A stretch of 64,000 nt of DNA, taken from contig SVFI01000001.1 in NCBI GenBank assembly GCA_015056905.1, forward strand, positions 204,113 through 268,112, written 5' to 3'. Positions 60,695 to 64,000 of the stretch are shown here, in pieces (position 1 is the stretch's first letter; every line of letters starts with the position of its first letter). A program made the position numbers and the translations under genes. The notes under the pieces were generated by a model that made no database searches, was not told the origin of the DNA, and was given only the letters and a program-made list of their open reading frames with translations. Origin of the DNA: Lachnospiraceae bacterium (GTDB lineage: Bacteria > Bacillota > Clostridia > Lachnospirales > Lachnospiraceae).

Positions 60695-60726
60695 AAATAG
60701 AGGAATATCCGAAGACATTCCTCTAA
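60695..60726 (-). terminator. Stable hairpin after the Ig-like protein gene
   Basis: AGAGGAATGTC pairs with GATATTCCTCT (11 bp, one G-T pair) around a TTCG tetraloop. The following T-tract is short (ATTTG), so it may terminate only partly. Confidence 0.6.
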
Positions 60727-60757
60727 ATTTTCATTCCTTTTAAAACTTTTATAACGA

Positions 60758-62005
60758 TTAAAAGACCTCACGAATGGTCAAACCAACCGGTTTAAGCAAC
60801 TCATCCATAGATTGGTACGCTCTCGGCGTCACCTCATTGGCAATACGCTGAAGTTCATCACCAACCGCAATTCCATACCACGCTTCTTCATACACCAAAG
60901 TCTGTCCATTGTACGCCGCCAAATCAACCTCGGCTGTCACATACTGACTTTCCTTTTCACCTTTCGGCGTAATCCACATCACAATATAACTGCCTGATGC
61001 CGGGTCGTCTGCCCCGAGTACAGACCATTTTACCTGCATGCCGTCTATGTTTTCTTCATATTCATACTCAAGTGCTTTTTCCCAGTAATCATATGTAATC
61101 TTTGCTTCTGCCTGATACTCCGCAAATGATTTGGATATCACCTTGTTGCACTCATCATTGATTTCCCCGCGCTCAATCAAATAGCCTTTCAGTTTATCCT
61201 TCGCCGTCGTCGGCATTGTCTTTTGCACCACAACCTTGAATTTCATCTTCTTGCTGTTGCAATTGTTTGAGACTGTAATATATGTAGTTCCGCTCTTCTT
61301 TGCATAAATAACAATGTTCGATTCTTGCCCCGGACTGTCATCCGAAGGCTCCGGTTCTGTCAATGCAAGTGTCGCAATCTCAGGATTCGAAATCTTGCAG
61401 GAGATCTTGTCCGACAGATGGGTAATCACCACAAAACCCGCATCTTTTATTCTTACGGTTCTGTCAATCTTATAAATTGCATCTTTTACCTTCACTTTAC
61501 ATTTGAGCGTTTTATTTCCCACTTTAGCCGTGATGGTAGCAGTTCCTTTTTTCAAACCGCGAATGTTTCCCTTTTGATCCACCTTTACAATCTTCTTATC
61601 GGAAGAACTCCATTTCACCTTTTTGGCAGTTCCTTCCACTTTGAGCTTTATCTTCTTGCCGACGCAAATCGTCTCACTTTTCACTAATGACGGTTTCTCT
61701 TTTACCGTAACTTTACATGTATATTTCTTTTTGCCGACCTTGGCCGTAATCGTTGCTGTTCCGGCCTTTTTGGCTGTGACAACACCCTTGCTGCTGACCT
61801 TGGCAACCGACTTTTTAGAAGATGACCATGTGACCTTTTTGGTTGTATTTTTCACCTTCAGCGTCTTCTGCTGACCGACAATCAGCGTCATCTTACTTTT
61901 GCTGATGTTCACTTTAGAGGCCGCCTGTGCGTGCACCGGAAATACGAGCACAAGTGCAAGGCAAAGCATGATTACTGTTACAATGTTTCTTTTGACTGAT
62001 TTCAT
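60758..62005 (-). CDS. Secreted protein with Big2-type Ig-like domains
   Basis: The 415-residue protein has a signal peptide (residues about 1-29, LALVLVFPVHAQAAS) and at least two bacterial Ig-like (Big_2) domains (about 32-105 and 110-175, with KVTWSSSKKSVAKVSSKGVV and KKGTATITAKVGNKTLKCKV), perhaps a third weaker one at 180-265. The C-terminal 145 residues (YWEKALEYEYEENIDGMQVK) are unassigned. Lys-rich composition and lack of an anchor fit a wall-bound or secreted protein. The function is unknown. It has its own promoter and terminator. Confidence 0.85.
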   Translation of the reverse strand: MKSVKRNIVTVIMLCLALVLVFPVHAQAASKVNISKSKMTLIVGQQKTLKVKNTTKKVTWSSSKKSVAKVSSKGVVTAKKAGTATITAKVGKKKYTCKVTVKEKPSLVKSETICVGKKIKLKVEGTAKKVKWSSSDKKIVKVDQKGNIRGLKKGTATITAKVGNKTLKCKVKVKDAIYKIDRTVRIKDAGFVVITHLSDKISCKISNPEIATLALTEPEPSDDSPGQESNIVIYAKKSGTTYITVSNNCNSKKMKFKVVVQKTMPTTAKDKLKGYLIERGEINDECNKVISKSFAEYQAEAKITYDYWEKALEYEYEENIDGMQVKWSVLGADDPASGSYIVMWITPKGEKESQYVTAEVDLAAYNGQTLVYEEAWYGIAVGDELQRIANEVTPRAYQSMDELLKPVGLTIREVF

Positions 62006-62035
62006 ACAAATCCCTCCTTATGTTTTGCTACTTTC

Positions 62036-62064
62036 AACATACCCCTATCTATATGTAATGTCAA
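62036..62064 (-). promoter_or_regulatory. Candidate promoter of the Ig-like protein gene
   Basis: TTGACA (62059-62064) is perfect, and TATGTT (62036-62041) is a fair -10 at 17 bases on the minus strand. Confidence 0.6.
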
Positions 62065-62077
62065 TATAAAAGACAGC

Positions 62078-62115
62078 AAAAAAACAGAAGGTTGACACCA
62101 TTGGTATCAACCTTC
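62078..62115 (-). terminator. Intrinsic terminator of rpsB-tsf
   Basis: GAAGGTTGATACCAA pairs with TTGGTGTCAACCTTC-like arm (one G-T pair) and TTTTTTTG follows on the minus strand. It begins about 14 bases after the tsf stop codon. Confidence 0.88.
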
Positions 62116-62128
62116 CCTTTACGTGAAA

Positions 62129-63208
62129 TTACATTCCCATCTGAGCAGCAACTTCTGCAGCGAAGTCTTCATTTTTCTTCTCCATACCTTCACCAACTTC
62201 GAAACGAACGAATTTAGTGATTGTAAGAGCTTTATTTACTGACTCAAGATATTTTCCGACTGTCTGCTTACCGTCTTCTGCTTTTACATAAACCTGGTCA
62301 AGAAGACTGATTTCTTTAAGCTGCTTAGAAATACGACCTTCAATCATACCACCGAATATCTTATTCTCAACGATGTTAGCCTTATCCTGCATTGCAAGGT
62401 CGCTTAACACAGCCTTGGCAGCATCTGAAAGGAAGTTGAATAAATACTTATCATTTTTCTTTTCTTCATATGCAGCAAGATCTGCATCTGAGAACAACTT
62501 GTCATTTACAGCTTTTTCAAACAATGCATTTAAAATCGGTTTCGGAAGTGAGGCCGGGTCATTTAATGAACTGTCCACTGTAATCTCTCTCATCTTATCA
62601 ATTTCTTCCTGCGCAATATCGGCTCTTCCGACATACTGCGGATTCATAGCTGCAACCTGCATTGCAACGTTCACTAAAGCTTCCTGCTCAGCATCGCCGC
62701 TTGCACCTGTAGCAGCAACTAAAACACCGATTTTTCCGCCTGCATGAATATAAGTAGCTACACAATCACCGGAAACTTTTGCAAATCTACGGAAAGATAA
62801 CTTTTCACCGATTGTAGCTGTCTTTTCTACTAAAAGCTCCTGAAGACCGTTCGTAGCAAGAACTGCCTCAACATCTTCACCGTTTGCACCACCGTTTAAT
62901 CCTGATGCAAGAGCAGTATCAGCAACAACCTGTACAAACTCCTGGAATACTTCATTCTTAGCAACGAAGTCTGTCTCAGAGTTCACTTCGGCTACAACTG
63001 CCTCTGTACCGTTGGTTGCCACACGAGCAATACCTTCAGCTGCAATTCTGCTGGCTTTCTTTTCCATTTTAGCTGCACCGCTTTTTCTTAATACGTCTAC
63101 AGCTGCATCCATATCACCATCTGTCTCTGTAAGAGCTTTTTTACAGTCCATCATACCTGCGCCTGTTAATTCTCTTAATTCTTTTACCATAGCTGCTGTA
63201 ATTGCCAT
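62129..63208 (-). CDS. tsf: Elongation factor Ts
   Basis: EF-Ts recycles EF-Tu by nucleotide exchange. The 359-residue protein has the N-terminal UBA-like domain (AAMVKELRELTGAGMMDCKK) and the core with EVNSETDFVAKNEVFQEFV. It is longer than the usual 280-310 residues. The extra sequence is in the second half, around the region ITVDSSLNDPASLPKPILNA to YLFNFLSDAAKAVLSDLAMQ. The ATG follows GGAGG. It is cotranscribed with rpsB. Confidence 0.96.
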   Translation of the reverse strand: MAITAAMVKELRELTGAGMMDCKKALTETDGDMDAAVDVLRKSGAAKMEKKASRIAAEGIARVATNGTEAVVAEVNSETDFVAKNEVFQEFVQVVADTALASGLNGGANGEDVEAVLATNGLQELLVEKTATIGEKLSFRRFAKVSGDCVATYIHAGGKIGVLVAATGASGDAEQEALVNVAMQVAAMNPQYVGRADIAQEEIDKMREITVDSSLNDPASLPKPILNALFEKAVNDKLFSDADLAAYEEKKNDKYLFNFLSDAAKAVLSDLAMQDKANIVENKIFGGMIEGRISKQLKEISLLDQVYVKAEDGKQTVGKYLESVNKALTITKFVRFEVGEGMEKKNEDFAAEVAAQMGM

Positions 63209-63251
63209 AATATTTTCCTCCGTTATTCTAATACTTGTTTACGAAACCGAA

Positions 63252-63980
63252 TTATTCTGCATCTGCCTCTTCTGCAACTTCTGCAACCTCTTCAGCTGCT
63301 CCCTGGTTTGCTTCGATAACAGCGTCTGCCATCTTAGAAACAATAAGTTTTACTGCACGGATTGCATCATCGTTACCCGGGATTACGAAGTCAAGTTCTT
63401 CCGGATCACAGTTTGTATCAGCGATACCAACTAATGTGATTCCTAAAGCGTGAGCTTCCTGGATACAGATTCTTTCTTTCTTAGGGTCTACTACAAAGAT
63501 TGCATCCGGAATATGTTCCATCTCTTTGATTCCGCCTAAGTTCTTTTCTAATTTTTCCCACTCTTTTTTAAGAGCGATAACTTCTTTTTTAGGAAGTACA
63601 TCAAATGTACCGTCTTCAGACATCGCTTCAATTGCTTTTAAACGGGCAATTCTTGACTGGATTGTCTTGAAGTTTGTAAGCATACCACCTAACCATCTCT
63701 CGTTAACGTAGTACATTCCGCAACGTTCAGCTTCTGTCTTAACAGCGTCCTGAGCCTGTTTCTTTGTACCAACGAAAAGAATTGTTCCGCCTGCTGCAGC
63801 AACTTCTGAAATTGCCTGGTAAGCTTCGTCAACCTTACCTACAGATGTCTGTAAGTCGATGATGTGGATACCATTTCTCTCTGTGTAGATGTATGGAGCC
63901 ATCTTAGGGTTCCATCTTCTTGTCTGATGTCCGAAATGAACACCTGCTTCTAATAACTGTTTCATTGAAATAACGCTCAT
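63252..63980 (-). CDS. rpsB: 30S ribosomal protein S2
   Basis: The 242-residue protein matches S2 with [40 protein letters not shown] and [20 protein letters not shown]. The C-terminus is an acidic Ala/Glu-rich tail. GGAGG precedes the ATG, close to the right edge, so the promoter lies outside the window. Confidence 0.97.
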   Translation of the reverse strand: MSVISMKQLLEAGVHFGHQTRRWNPKMAPYIYTERNGIHIIDLQTSVGKVDEAYQAISEVAAAGGTILFVGTKKQAQDAVKTEAERCGMYYVNERWLGGMLTNFKTIQSRIARLKAIEAMSEDGTFDVLPKKEVIALKKEWEKLEKNLGGIKEMEHIPDAIFVVDPKKERICIQEAHALGITLVGIADTNCDPEELDFVIPGNDDAIRAVKLIVSKMADAVIEANQGAAEEVAEVAEEADAE

Positions 63981-64000
63981 GTCTTTACCTCCGTTTGGTT

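Overview
The window looks like a chromosomal segment from an anaerobic, spore-forming Clostridia species, most likely a Lachnospiraceae member. Evidence for this is a complete spoIIIAA-AH operon, spoIVB, a Gram-positive PolC-type replicative polymerase, the non-mevalonate isoprenoid genes, a BspA-type leucine-rich-repeat surface protein with a lysine-rich C-terminus, a bactofilin with a long acidic N-terminus, and the start of a NuoE/HydC-like hydrogenase subunit at the left edge. Species cannot be fixed from the sequence alone. No prophage, transposase, CRISPR array or rRNA was seen.

Almost everything is on the minus strand, so in transcription order the map runs right to left. rpsB-tsf (63.98-62.1 kb) ends in a strong terminator. 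An accessory block follows: an Ig-like (Big2) secreted protein, a GGDEF diguanylate cyclase, a polysaccharide deacetylase and a bactofilin. Next comes the conserved cluster pyrH-frr-uppS-cdsA-dxr-rseP-ispG-polC (57.4-46.6 kb). After it lie tRNA-Glu(CTC), a hypothetical gene and an unusually large RND-type exporter. The translation/transcription operon rimP-nusA-ylxR-ylxQ-infB-rbfA-nrnA-truB-ribF (41.5-33.2 kb) is preceded by a promoter and a leader hairpin. 

Between ribF and rpsO sits the only plus-strand block (29.5-33.1 kb): a Y-family DNA polymerase with a LexA-like box in its promoter, a YolD-like partner, a short-chain dehydrogenase and an AlaX-type alanyl-tRNA editing protein. It is flanked by a voltage-gated-type K+ channel and an SH3/NlpC-P60 cell-wall hydrolase on the minus strand. 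rpsO and pnp follow, each with a candidate structured mRNA leader. Two related coiled-coil proteins built on a 49-50 residue repeat precede the spoIIIA operon. Then come deoB-prfC-transglutaminase and the ten-gene operon asp23-nusB-xseA-xseB-ispA-dxs-tlyA-nadK-argR-recN, followed by spoIVB, the LRR surface protein and the partial hydrogenase subunit.

The overall picture is a core backbone (translation, RNA decay, DNA repair and replication, isoprenoid and lipid-carrier synthesis, sporulation) whose conserved modules are separated by accessory genes inserted at operon junctions. The most noteworthy items are the coiled-coil repeat pair next to spoIIIA, the RND exporter with a roughly 330-residue coiled-coil-rich insertion and no adaptor gene, the hairpin leader of the rimP-nusA operon, the long processed-looking stem in the pnp leader, the SOS-type promoter of the polymerase/yolD pair, and the loss of the usual recN-spoIVB-spo0A order.
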